Of a stretch of DNA of 25,824 bases, positions 9,134 through 18,355 are shown piece after piece; the stretch's first letter is position 1, and every line of letters begins with the position of its first letter. This DNA is from Ophiothrix spiculata. Lineage: Eukaryota; Echinodermata; Ophiuroidea; Amphilepidida; Ophiotrichidae. Position numbers and translations under genes: made by a program. The stretch lies in the NCBI GenBank assembly GCA_000969725.1, contig JXSR01S019273.1; one strand, 5' to 3'. The notes beneath the pieces were generated by a model. That model saw nothing but the letters and a program-made list of their open reading frames with translations, made no database searches and was not told where the DNA came from.

Positions 9134-10337
9134 CTATAGTGTGCTATCTCTCAAGTAGCGTTCTAATAACACCCGAGCTTTTGGTGGAGGGGATGGGCAG
9201 AGTTGAAAAAGATACTGGTTAGTATGGGTGGCTTTCCTATACACCAGGAGTTTGACACTACCATCAGGTTTTCGGACAAGTAAAGTGTCAAGGAAGGGGA
9301 TTAAACCTTTTCCCTCTGTCTCGTAGGTGAATTTTAAGCTGCCAGTATCGTCCACCTTATTAAGATGATCTGTGAGTTTAGCCTCAGCGCCCCTCTTGAT
9401 AATCTCTAGTATGTCATCCACATAACGCTTAAAAAATCTAGGTTTGCAATCTACAGGGGCTGTTATTAATGCGAGTTGCTCCAGGTGCTCCATAACAATA
9501 TTTGCAATGATAGACAACACCGGGCTGCCCATAGCTGCGCCAAATTTTTGGCTGTAGATTTGGCCACGGTATTTCATATATGTGGTAGTTAGGATAAATT
9601 CCGTTAGTTCAACAATATCGTCCACCGTGAGATTTGTGCGAGTTTTAAGTGATTTGTCCTCTTTCAAACGTTTCTTAACAATATCAAGGGCTTTTGGGAT
9701 GGGCACATTCGTAAAGAGGGACACGACATCGTGTGATACAAACATCCTCTTCGATAAGTATTTCCGACACTTCCTCTGCAAGGTGTTTTGAATTTTGCAC
9801 ATGGTGAATGGTGTTGCCTACCATTGGCGAAAGAATGTCAGATAAGGCTCTGGATGTAGCATAACCAATAGAGCCTGTATAATCCACTATTGGTCTGAGA
9901 GGCAGATTCGGTTTGTGTATTTTTGGAGTAGCATAAACACAAGGCACATTTTCCGTAGTCGGATAAAGATCTTTATATTGTTTCTCAGTAATTTTGCCCT
10001 CCTTTTTCAGTCTAGACAACATACTAGTAAGCTTACGCTTGTACTTGGGAGTGGGGTCAGCACCAAGTTTTTCATAAGTTTTTTCATCGTTCAACATAGA
10101 CTGTAACTTCTGCTCATAATCCTCTTTATCCATGATGACAACCGCGCGACCTTTATTGGCCCCCATAACAAGAATGTCTTTATTTTTGGCCAGGTCTTTC
10201 AATGCATTTCTCTGATCTTTGCTGATGTTTGATTTAGGCAATTTAGCAGAAGATAGCGCACTTGTGACTTTCGCTCGTACTTTGTCACGTTCTGCGGTGG
10301 GTACATACCAAAGGGCCTTTTCAGTGGCGACAATAAT
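9134..10337 (-). pseudogene. PLE reverse transcriptase domain
   Basis: Resuming after the insertion, the frame gives VATEKALWYVPTAERDKV, then LPKSNISKDQRNALKDLAKN, NKGRAVVIMDKEDYE (RT1), TPKIHKPNLPLRPIVDYTGS (RT2), SHDVVSLFTNVP (RT3, first catalytic Asp), GAAMGSPVLSIIANIVMEHLE (RT4, about 9521-9541), and RYVDDI (RT5 catalytic Asp pair, 9411-9430). IPFLDTLLVRKPDGSVKLLVYRK follows in RT6/RT7. In the family this enzyme copies PLE RNA at nicked or capped chromosomal ends and is related to telomerase. The catalytic Asp residues are intact. A frameshift at about 9742 separates RT1-RT2 from RT3-RT7, and two more near 9208 and 9170 break the thumb region, so no single frame encodes the enzyme. Confidence 0.93.
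10331..10337. repeat. Target-site duplication, left copy (CAATAAT)
   Basis: Matches 12646-12652 exactly and borders the 2.3-kb element. Outside both copies the PLE coding frame continues. Confidence 0.8.
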
Positions 10338-10362
10338 GAACTATTTTTTGGAACAGCAAAAC

Positions 10363-10880
10363 ATGTCCGTTTGCACTTCCGCGAAGCGGAAATGTTGGGT
10401 CCGCTTCGTATCTCCGCTGCAAAGTTTTCTGTGCATTTCCGCTATAAGTTTAAAAAGTTCCCCTACAGTTTTAGCGGTAATGCACAAATCTGGTTGCATT
10501 GCCGCTAAGCGGAAGTGCCCACCCCACTTAGTATTTCCCCTAGCGGAGATGCAAAGTTTTCTGTGCATTTCCTTTGATTGATGATTAGAAAAATACATTC
10601 TCTGGTTTATGTCTCCGCAAGTGGAAATGCGCCTTTTTTCTGTGCAATCCCGCCTAAGCGGATGTGTCTGCTACGCTTCGTATTTCCGCTAGCGGGGATG
10701 CAACTATCTTTTTGCATCTCCGCTAACGTATAAACAAAGTTTCTACTTCATTTTAAGCGGTACTGCACATATCCATTTGCCCTTCCGCGAAGCGGAACTT
10801 GACAATGTCGGCTCCTCTTCGCATCTCCGCTACCGGAGATGGTAAATTCTCTGTGTGCATTTCCTCTAGCGGTTAAACAT
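10363..10880. repeat. Left dyad array of the nested element
   Basis: About a dozen imperfect units are built on the palindromes CCGCGAAGCGG, CCGCTAGCGG and CCGCTAAGCGG. They are typically preceded by TGCA(T/C)TTC and followed by GAAATGC/GAGATGCAA. Such subterminal repeats are common transposase-binding arrays, which is the likely role here by analogy only. Confidence 0.8.
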
Positions 10881-11435
10881 ATTCCTCCCACCTAAAATGA
10901 ATATACGGAAGGTATCAACAAATTATTTTGTAATTTAATTCACTTTATTTTAAAGGAATATCTCCTTTTCCCGTGCTTTACTTAGGGCCTATAGGCAATC
11001 CCGCCTATATGCCCTCATTTGCGTCTATTCAAATTATGTGAGATTTTATAATAGGCCTATAGCCTAATTGACATTTTAAATCTTCCATTGTTCGTAAATC
11101 CGAGGAAGTTTTTGTTGTTTATTACACCAATCAATTCAAAGGAACAATAGCAGGATTTGGCCAATTCAAACTGTAAAAATGGGAGAGGTAGATCCAACAG
11201 ACAAGGCACAAAACACGTCAAGGATCAAATATGATACGGGAGGTTACCTAGATCATAATAATAAATTGGAGGTAAAAACAAAGTAAGCCAACTTGATGTG
11301 ATGAAAAAATAACACAATATATAGGCCTAAATCATAGAAAGTGTGTATATAGGCCTAAAGTAAATACAACAAGTAAAAACAGGAACAAAATAAAGACTCG
11401 CCGAAAATTCAGATATACATATAGAACGGCACGAC

Positions 11436-11465
11436 GTTTCAAGGGGATACACCCCTTTTCATCAG
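11436..11465 (-). ncRNA. Hammerhead-core-like hairpin inside the nested element
   Basis: Minus strand: CTGATGA, one A, AAGGGG, loop TGTAT, CCCCTT, then GAAACGTC. Both invariant core arms of a hammerhead ribozyme (CUGANGA and GAAAC) are exact, with a perfect 6-bp stem II. There is one extra A between the core and the stem. A convincing stem III/stem I around a NUH cleavage site is not obvious by eye. It may be a captured PLE end. Confidence 0.5.
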
Positions 11466-12199
11466 GCAAACAAAAACAAGCAAAACAAGAAAAGGCAGCA
11501 AATAATCTACAAGAAACTATAATATAATGCAAAACATACAAATAAATCCTGAGAGCAAAAATGAAAAGTTACTTAACTTCATGAAATGCAGCACTCTTCA
11601 ATTCAAACTGGTTATTAATCACATGAAATTAGGCTGTGTTGATCACACCTCCAAGATAATCCTTTTGTTGAAAGTAGGCCTATTAATCGGCAATTTACAC
11701 ATGCATCCAATAGGGCTAGGTCAAGTTTTCATGCCGCCATCATTGTCAATGTCAATCAAACTTTCAAAAACATCCAATCGATATATCAGATACGGACACG
11801 TGACATGTAGTTCTAAATATTAAATGATTAATCATGATTATATTGTGGGTGAGCTTCTATATAGTTTCTCAACAATTGATTCAGAAATAGGCCTATATAA
11901 AATGGTCAAAATGTCAATTATTTGTTTGAAAAGTCGTTAATAGAAACAAGATATGAATTCAACCCGATGTGTCATGCTCAAAAAGTTAGGCATGAGACTA
12001 TTAATTACCACAAGTTTGAAGATAGTTGAAAACAAAATCGCATTCTGTGAAAACCAATCCCAAGATAAAAAAATCCGGGAATAGATCATTGAAGTTAGCG
12101 GGAATGCACACTCGACAATTTCTGGTGTTACGAAGGGGGCCAGGGTTAGTATTCCCGCGTGTCGAATGTAGGCTTGTTCCCAGGAATTGTTTTATGCAC

Positions 12200-12625
12200 A
12201 TGATTTTTTTGTAATACCGCTAGCGTAATTACGAAGCGGTGTTTACATTTCTGCATGTTTGAATAAAAGGATCATGTGTCAAATATTAAAATTTTTTTCA
12301 TGATAATCATGATAATGTATGGGTAGCGGGAATGCACATAATTTCTTGCATTACCGCGAGCGGAATTACAAAGCGGAGCTATTTTCGCGATAGCGGGAGT
12401 GCACAATTTCTTTTGCACTTCCACTGGCGGGGAATGCGAAGCGGAGTTGACATGTCCGTGTGTTTAATGTTATAATGAAACTAGGCAGATTTGTTGTGCC
12501 TGCTGGCGGGAGAGCAAATATTTTATGGTAGTCCCGCTAGCGGAGATGCGAAGCGGAGCCTGCACTTCCGCTTTCCGGAAGTGCAAGCGGATGCGTGCAG
12601 TACCGCTAGCGGTAGTGCACGGAAT
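12200..12625. repeat. Right dyad array of the nested element
   Basis: The same dyad family as the left arm, in mirror orientation: GTAGCGGGAATGCAC, CCGCGAGCGG, CCGCTAGCGGAGATGCGAAG and CCGCTAGCGGTAGTGCAC. A weaker related unit lies near 12095-12135. Confidence 0.75.
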
Positions 12626-12645
12626 TATGTCAATTTTAATACCTG

Positions 12646-12652
12646 CAATAAT
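12646..12652. repeat. Target-site duplication, right copy (CAATAAT)
   Basis: Exact partner of 10331-10337. Confidence 0.8.
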
Positions 12653-13345
12653 ATCATCAACGGGAATTGATGTAGCGGTCGGGCAAAAATTTAAACCAAG
12701 CTTAAGAACATCATTTTCAGCCTTGTAAAGCTTATACTTGGATAAGTTAATAACCCACCTCTTCAGTTGTTGTCCACTGAGATCTGGTTTGTTATTTTCA
12801 TTCTGGTTAGCTTCCAGGTTAGCTTCACAATTCGAGTTATTCTTGTCTCTCTTAGCGATCAAACGCTGTAGCTTGTCCATTAGCCGACGTTTTGTTTTTA
12901 GGTACTCATTCTCCCGAGATCTCGCAATATGGTCAGCGTTGTTGCTATGGACGCTTTCCGGTACCGACTTCCTGATCGTATCATTTAAATCATTTCTCGT
13001 ATTTTTTAGCTTACCGAGCTTATTGTTAATCAAGCGAATTCTTTAGCGAACCAAATCTTTCTGGGCTTTGTTCACAATATCTCTAGCCCTCGCAGAATTA
13101 TCGGGCATTTTATCCGTAAACTCAGCGGTGTTAAATTCTCATTGTGGCATCTCAAAGTAAACACTAGGTGATTCCTATGGCGGGAGATTTTCCTTTTGAT
13201 GTTTTCATAGTCCCGTACATTTTTCACTGTAGATTGTCCATATTTAGTCCTCAAATCATTACATTTTATTTTAATGAACCATGGATGATACCAATTTATA
13301 CGATTTCATCCACAATTTCTTTTCATAATCATCCGCAATTTCTTA
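12653..13345 (-). pseudogene. PLE ORF, N-terminal part
   Basis: From about 13345 the minus strand shows DDYEKKLWMKSYK. After a small frameshift come WYHPWFIKIKCNDLRTKYG and YENIKRKISRHRNHLVFTLRC, then (frameshift near 13103) ARDIVNKAQKDLVR. A TAA follows at 13043-13045, probably a mutated CAA. After it come a Lys/Arg-rich, coiled-coil-like stretch (RLINNKLGKLKNTRND … YLKTKRRLMDKLQRLIAKRDK), then VINLSKYKLYKAENDVLKLG, LNFCPTA and IPVDDII at the insertion boundary. The NLS…L…GLNF…IPV…IIA block is the conserved segment N-terminal to the RT in PLEs. Just upstream, GATTATGAAAAGAAATTG is tandemly duplicated with small changes (13310-13355), which obscures the true start codon. Confidence 0.85.
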
Positions 13346-14274
13346 TCATAATCACTGATTTTCTTTTGTTCATAAATAATAATACTTCAGTTGGTACAAT
13401 GTCAATAGGTCAAAGCGTTTGTGAGATAAATAGAGGGGGCAAAATTGTCATTTTGAATTTCTGCGGTTTAAACAGTTGAGGGCGCTTTTGCATATAAGGT
13501 TATGCAAAACATGCTTAAAGTTACATTTTTTCATATCATTCTGATTTATTGTAAATTTAAGTGAAAAAAACATCTGAATAGGAGGAGCATCGGGTCTTCA
13601 GATATGCCATTTTTCAAAAAAAAAATAAATACAAAAAATAGCAGGGTGAAAAACAATGAAATACATAAGAAATTCCTCATTCAGTAATATTTAACATCAA
13701 CAAATTAAAACTAAAATGGTGTTAAATAACACCAGTTGTGTGTTTTTACATGTAAAAGTATAGGAAATGCATCATTTTTGGAAATTTTTCAATAAACTTT
13801 GTCACTTTGATCGACCATATCTTGAGAACCGTGTATCCGATTTTTACCAAATAAAAACTGTTCAAAAGTTTAAATTCCATAGATTTTGGCTATGTCATTA
13901 TCTCAATTTTCATATGGCTTTGTGAAATCCACGCCATGTCCCACTTAAAAAGGATAATCGGCAGTGTTCCTGTCTCATAAGTATAGTTTACTTTTTTTCA
14001 TTTGAAAAGAAATTATTATTTTATTCCACGGTATTAGATTGATATTCCACCTTCAATAAACTACTTTTAAAAAGATCATTTCCCTAGAGCCCATGAATAA
14101 TATGCACAGTGGATGCACAGTCAAGCTCATGAGCAGCTACCTGAGATGAAAATATTCGTCTCAGCTGCTACACGTGCATGGTGTATGGTAAATGACGTCA
14201 GATTTGGCTAGATATAGCCCCAGACCTCCAAAAGGTGTGATTTGACGTGTACGATGTTCGCTGTATTATCGAGA
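13346..14274. other. Non-coding flank of the PLE
   Basis: This may contain PLE 5' UTR or pLTR sequence that I cannot recognise. TGGTGTTAAATAACACCA near 13715 is a short hairpin. No gene was recognised. Confidence 0.35.
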
Positions 14275-14516
14275 TACTGTATAAGTGGTATTTTTCGCGC
14301 TACATTTATTTTTGCGCTTTTCATGCAAAATGAGTTCAGTGTGAAAATCAATGTTCCGCGAAAATTACTGTGGATTTGTTTCAAATGGAATTATATATTA
14401 AGACAATGTCTATATGCGCGAAAATAAAAACGCGCAAAATGGTCCAAAATTGTGAAATATGAATTTATTTACTAGTCCAAAATTGGCTGAGCGCGAAAAT
14501 ATTCGCGTTTACAGTA
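14275..14516. mobile_element. TA-flanked MITE with CTGTA…CGCG termini
   Basis: The left end is TACTGTATAAGTGG then TATTTTTCGCGC. The right end, read inward, is TACTGTAAACGCGAATATTTTCGCGC. Both ends sit on TA dinucleotides (14275-14276 and 14515-14516), as in Tc1/mariner-type insertions. The element is 242 bp and has several GCGCGAAAA words inside. No transposase is present. A diverged relative of the left end lies at 3836-3893. Confidence 0.75.
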
Positions 14517-14778
14517 ATGTGATGACCAACATCTTGCCCTTTTGATACATCTAATTATACTGAATTTCCCCTCGTTTTATTAACTGATTTTAAAAGTCTT
14601 ACAGGAAAGACATATTTTCAAATTTCATGAATGTGAGGTCTGATACCTAAACTTTGTATTAGCAAATTCACATAAAAGTTGGTAAAACAAGCTGCACATA
14701 AGTAGATTTCACTTCATGATTTTAAAAGCTGAAAATTGGCAATTTTGTTTAAAATGTAATAAAACAAAGATTTTTTTT
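14517..14778. other. Unassigned AT-rich sequence
   Basis: Nothing was recognised. Confidence 0.35.
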
Positions 14779-15862
14779 ATGCCTCCGCCAGAGGCATTAT
14801 GTTTTCTGGTTGTCCGTCCGTCCGGGCTCGTTTCTCGGAACTGGTGAGGCGTATAGCGATGCAAGTCGGTGGAGTGGTGGTAAGGGTGGCTAGTAATTTT
14901 CTCTGAAAGTTTTGGCGCAAAATATGCAAATTTAGTCGGTTTTTAAGTAGAAAAATGTTAACCCCACCTTATTTTGATTTGCGCACCACATATGCGAAAA
15001 ATCAGCCCGATCGGCCATTTAATTAACGAATACAATGCGTTTTAAGATGGCGCTCTTACATGTAATCCTATGGAATCTGAGTAGATAAAACATATCTCGG
15101 AAACCGCATGCCCTACGTTAATGATATTTGGTGACTAGGTAGACCCGGAGCCGAACTGGATCCAGCAACAATTTCGGCGCAAAATATGGTAATTAAGTAC
15201 CTTATTTGCATAATTTATGCATAAAATGGTTTAAATGGCATATTTTACAAACCGTGCACCCTACATTCATGAAATTTGATGGGTAGGTGAGGATAGAGCT
15301 GCGCTTGTGCCAGCTGCAATTTGAGCGCAAAATATGCTAATCAAGTATCTAATTTGCATAAGTTATGCATAAAATGTTGCTTATTTTCAACTTTGTCCGA
15401 TTTCAAAGGTTAAGGTGTCAAATTGTTCATCATGGACCAGCGATCAAAAGTGTCATTGGTGACCCCAACGTCTGACCTTTCCCTGGGGTGAAAGGTCAAA
15501 AGGAAGGTCAAATTTTCAACTTTGTCTGATTTCAAAGGATAAGGTCTCAAAATGTTTGTCTTTGACCAGCGATCAAAAGTGTCAATGGTGGTCAAAAGAA
15601 AGGTCAAATTTTCAACTTTGTCCGATTTCAAAGGTTAAGGTCTCAAAATGTTCATCTTGGACCAGCGATCAAAAGTGTCAATGTTAAACTGGGGGTCAAA
15701 GGTCAAAAGAAAGGTCAAATTTTCAACTTTGTCCGATTTCAAAGGTTTGGGTCAAAGGTCAAAAGAAAGGTCAAATTCTCAACTTAGTCCGATTACAAAG
15801 GTGGCAGGCGGAAGCATCGTCTGTGTCGAGAACCGCGCGGCCGGAGAACCGCGTATTCTAGT
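14779..15862 (+). mobile_element. Mobile repeat with GCCTCCGCC start and internal minisatellite
   Basis: It starts ATGCCTCCGCCAGAGGCAT, a small hairpin, followed by GTCCGTCCGTCC and a TCTCGGAAC motif. The motif family TCTCGGAAACCG, then ATGCCCTACGTTAATGATAT-like text, recurs near 14833, 15097 and 15250, so the body is itself a ~150-bp degenerate repeat. Monomers of the GGTCAAAGG minisatellite follow (15395-15800). The end is GGCGGAAGCAT (15807-15817, inverse of the start with one mismatch) followed by a GC-rich AACCGCG…ATTCTAGTT segment. I recall repeats of this type from marine invertebrate genomes. The class is unknown. Confidence 0.65.
15395..15800 (+). repeat. GGTCAAAGG minisatellite, short array (~4-5 units)
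   Basis: Units contain GGTCAAATTTTCAACTTTGT, CCGATTTCAAAGGTTAAGGT, CTCAAAATGTTCATCTTGGA and CCAGCGATCAAAAGTGTCAA. This is the reverse complement of the unit in the large array at 19990-22745. Unit lengths vary because of internal deletions, and the last two units are short. Confidence 0.9.
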
Positions 15863-16401
15863 TATTCCTAACAGTCAAACAAAGGCATGTTTTATTGGAA
15901 AAAACTCCATATCTCCATTTTTTTATTTGCTTTAACCCCCTTGTGATTATAGGTGTTCAAAGTCCGAACTGTCTGACAGATCTCGCAAGAAAAAAAATAT
16001 TGCGACGCAAGTTTTTAAATATTGATCACCAGATCGAAAAATTAAATTGCTTATTTGCATAGGATCTAAGTAATGGCTGTGATGATTTTAATTGTTCAAG
16101 TTGGTTGATGACTTTACTCTGGTACGTAGGATCAATCGGCTTGATGATGCTCCTTGGATGAGGATTGATACCGTAGCCAGCACATAAGCTTTTGCTGGTG
16201 CTGTGTTAATATCACAAACATGAATCAGCATCGCGTACCTCAGATCAAAAGTGACCGAGGTGTTTTTGCAAAATTTCAATATTGCAGATCCCATCATAGA
16301 TCAAAGATGACTTTTACATATGGTACAACTTTCAACAAACTTCATGATGTTTCTTTACGAGCACTGCTTCTTTTGGTCAACTATCATTGTATTAGTAACT
16401 G
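15863..16401. other. Unrecognised region with two short antisense frames
   Basis: A 69-codon minus frame (16088-16297) and a 60-codon plus frame (16220-16402) overlap. Neither matches a family that I recognise, and at most one could be real. Because a poly(A)-like signature follows at 16434-16461, the plus strand may be a decayed retroposed transcript, but this is weak. Confidence 0.3.
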
Positions 16402-16463
16402 ATTTGTAATTCTTTATATGTATATTACTCGGTGAATAAAATGGAACTTAACTAAAAAAAAAA
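16402..16463 (+). other. Poly(A) signal plus A-tract (possible retroposed 3' end)
   Basis: AATAAA near 16434 is followed about 15 nt later by an uninterrupted run of about ten A. This spacing matches a genomic copy of a polyadenylated RNA. No LINE domain or recognisable gene was found directly upstream, and no target duplication was identified. Confidence 0.4.
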
Positions 16464-16847
16464 CCTTTTCGACCATTATAATCTTGTGATCAGTAAGGTC
16501 AGATGCTCAATTTCTCAATACCAAAAGTGGTGGTGTACAACAATCCAAGGAATGCATGGTTGACACTCCTTTCTGGTTATCAAATTGTCTGGTGTCAATA
16601 CCAGTTTGATTTTTTTTTCAATGATCCATTTGCAGACCATCTCTTCTGCTACTTTTGCCAGTCAAAATGTTAATGAGATACGGGGTAGATTGTCAATGTG
16701 AGAGGGAGTCTTATTATGGATTTACATTTAGCTTTCAGTAAACATGCATATAGGTTACTGGTTGACTAACCTCGTATGCAAACTCTCATACAGATTCCAT
16801 TTGGGCATAAAGCTTTAGTTGGAAGAAATTTCAAAATAATAGATCTT
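16464..16847. other. Unassigned non-coding sequence
   Basis: Nothing was recognised. Confidence 0.35.
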
Positions 16848-17689
16848 AAATTTGTCGGTCGCATCACATACTGTTCTATATGACATTTTTGACTTTTTTG
16901 AGAAAATTTGTCGGGTTGATATGTTGATGATTTCTTCATATCTACCAAGTTACCATGGTGACTAGCCTTAATTTAACCTAATTAACAAGAAATAAATAAT
17001 TTTGATCTACATACTTTCTATTTCAATTTAGCGTTTCACAAACTGCGCTATATGCAAAAATCACATACTGAAGTATAGCGTAAAGAACGCATCACATACT
17101 AACAGATCTATATGTGATGACTCACCCTGAAAAGGGGGACTTTGCGACAGAACACTTTTCAAAATACTTGTGAAAATAGGTAGCAAAAAATAAAGAAAAT
17201 AAGAATTTCCAGCAGATTTTCTGTGGTTGATCGCATTCATCAAAAAAGGTGTCATTTTAAACCTTAAAAAATGCTGTAACAGATGCAATGATAAACTCAA
17301 AATTGATATTATCTGCAAAGTCCCCCCTTTCAGGATGATCATCACATATGTTGCACTATATGAACTTTGCGATGAAAAAAAAAATCACAGATTAATATCA
17401 TATAGCGCAGTTTGACGTATTCAATTACTGTACTAAGAGATCGCTATATGAAAAAAAAAAGAGTTTTTACATAGAGACCTACAAGTTCATAATTATATTA
17501 AAAAGTGTTACAAGTAGTAATATTAGTTGAAATTAAACATAATAACAAGTTTAAAGTATTTTCTTTTAAAAATAAATTAGTATCAGAAGAAAACTTAAGT
17601 GTAAAGACTATTTTATGACACAAAGTCTACGTAAGAATTTGAAATGCGCCTTTTGTCATAGAACAGTATGTGATGTGACCGACGAATTG
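16848..17689. mobile_element. 842-bp inverted-repeat structure (outer arms ~36 bp)
   Basis: The left arm (16848-16884) reads TTTGTCGGTCGCATCACATA then CTGTTCTATATGACA. The right arm (17654-17689) is its reverse complement with a few differences (CGTCGGTCACATCACATA then CTGTTCTATGACA). Outside the arms similarity stops. It encloses the second inverted-repeat element at 17039-17414. It could be the ends of a non-autonomous transposon. No target duplication was seen. Confidence 0.6.
17039..17414. mobile_element. 376-bp foldback-type MITE with ~100-bp arms
   Basis: It starts CAAACTGCGCTATATG and ends CATATAGCGCAGTTTG, a perfect 16-bp terminal inverted repeat. Inside, similarity continues with gaps for about 100 bp: …ATCACATA…ATATGTGATGA…CCTGAAA(A/G)GGGGGACTTTGC on the left is mirrored on the right by GCAAAGTCCCCCCTTTCAGG…TCATCACATATG. 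The internal word GCATCACATAC is shared with the outer 842-bp structure, so the two may be related. No clear target-site duplication was found. No coding capacity. Confidence 0.8.
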
Positions 17690-18355
17690 TTGGACATGAG
17701 GTTGTGGCATAGAGCCAGAGTCGTATGAAGGGATGTGAGCCAAGGGGGGCAAACACATTTACCGTCTGAAATTTATGTTTCCTCCCAATGGTATATACCG
17801 TTAATTTGTTTGTAATGCGTGCGTAGAGCGCGAAATTTTTGCTATTTTCAGCCAAAACTCAATATAAAACCTTGATATTTGTGCTAAAATTGGCTTATAT
17901 TGACTAAAAATTTACAGGACAGAAATCTCGGGAAAGTAAAAGTACTAAAATATCGTCCCGGTATTTTGATATTTGTCCCGCCAGCGTCCCGCTTTTTCGA
18001 GCCAGGGGGGACGAGTGCCCCAACGCCAACCCCCGCTTCGTACGGCCCTGTATAGAGCTGGGAAGGCAAGCTGGGAAAATAAGCCAAATCAAGTGTCTGC
18101 TGGGTGTTAGGAATACGTTCCAGCTGTTCATTGATTTCGTTTGCAATTGTGGTCAGATGGATTAATATCTGCAGTGTGTGTCGGATTTCTTCATATTAAA
18201 GGAGCAATTCATGATCAACTTTTCGTCCTCAAGGTCACCTCTATCAAATTTAAGTTTTTTATCCTCAGGTGGTATACAATGTATGTTACGATCCCCAAAC
18301 CATTCTTTCATATGTGCTTTCATTTTTGAGAAAAGTGAGAAAATGTGTCATTTTC
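17690..18355. other. Non-coding stretch with a GC-rich block
   Basis: A GC-rich block at about 17965-18065 contains GTCCCGCCAGCGTCCCGC and CAGGGGGGACGAGTGCCCC. It stands out from its AT-rich surroundings and looks like part of an interspersed repeat. Minus-strand frames across it are not recognised. Confidence 0.35.

Larger units (their letters stand above)
10338..12645. mobile_element. 2.3-kb non-autonomous element with dyad-rich subterminal arrays, inserted in the PLE ORF
   Basis: The flanking 7-bp direct repeats are CAATAAT at 10331-10337 and 12646-12652. Removing the element and one repeat copy rejoins the PLE reading frame (…IPVDDII with VATEKAL…), so the insertion point is well supported. 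Both arms (about 10363-10880 and 12100-12625) consist of degenerate repeats around CCGCTAGCGG or CCGCGAAGCGG with flanking TGCA(C/T), mirrored in opposite orientation as subterminal inverted repeats. The AT-rich middle (10900-12100) has TAGGCCTA words and no transposase-like frame. A 7-bp duplication would suit a P-like family, but the superfamily is not identified. Frames within the arms are by-products of the repeats. Confidence 0.85.
8305..13345 (-). mobile_element. Nearly full-length, inactivated Penelope-like retroelement, split by a nested insertion
   Basis: Minus-strand order: N-terminal region (13345-12653), nested 2.3-kb element (12645-10338), rest of N-terminus and reverse transcriptase (10337-9134), linker (9133-8830), GIY-YIG endonuclease (8820-8310). 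Without the insertion it is about 2.7 kb, in the usual range for one PLE ORF. Defects include an in-frame TAA near 13045, a TAG near 9145, and frameshifts near 13103, 9742, 9208, 9170, 9006 and 8795. No LTR-like terminal duplication (pLTR) was identified. It abuts the LINE tail near 8301-8325. Confidence 0.92.

Noticed and set aside
10219..10598. Open frames of 85-120 codons in the left arm of the nested element
   Set aside because: They result from repeated GC-rich dyads read in frame. The plus-strand frame also runs antisense over PLE codons.
12738..13046. 102-codon plus-strand frame
   Set aside because: Exact antisense of the PLE N-terminal coding region, which has recognisable motifs on the minus strand.
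16088..16297. 69-codon minus frame (…AKAYVLATVSILIQG…) considered as a retroelement or host exon
   Set aside because: I could not tie it to any family with confidence. An antisense frame overlaps it. Left as unassigned.
17061..17345. 94-codon minus frame
   Set aside because: Lies inside the inverted-repeat MITE, is low-complexity and hydrophobic, and has no known motif.
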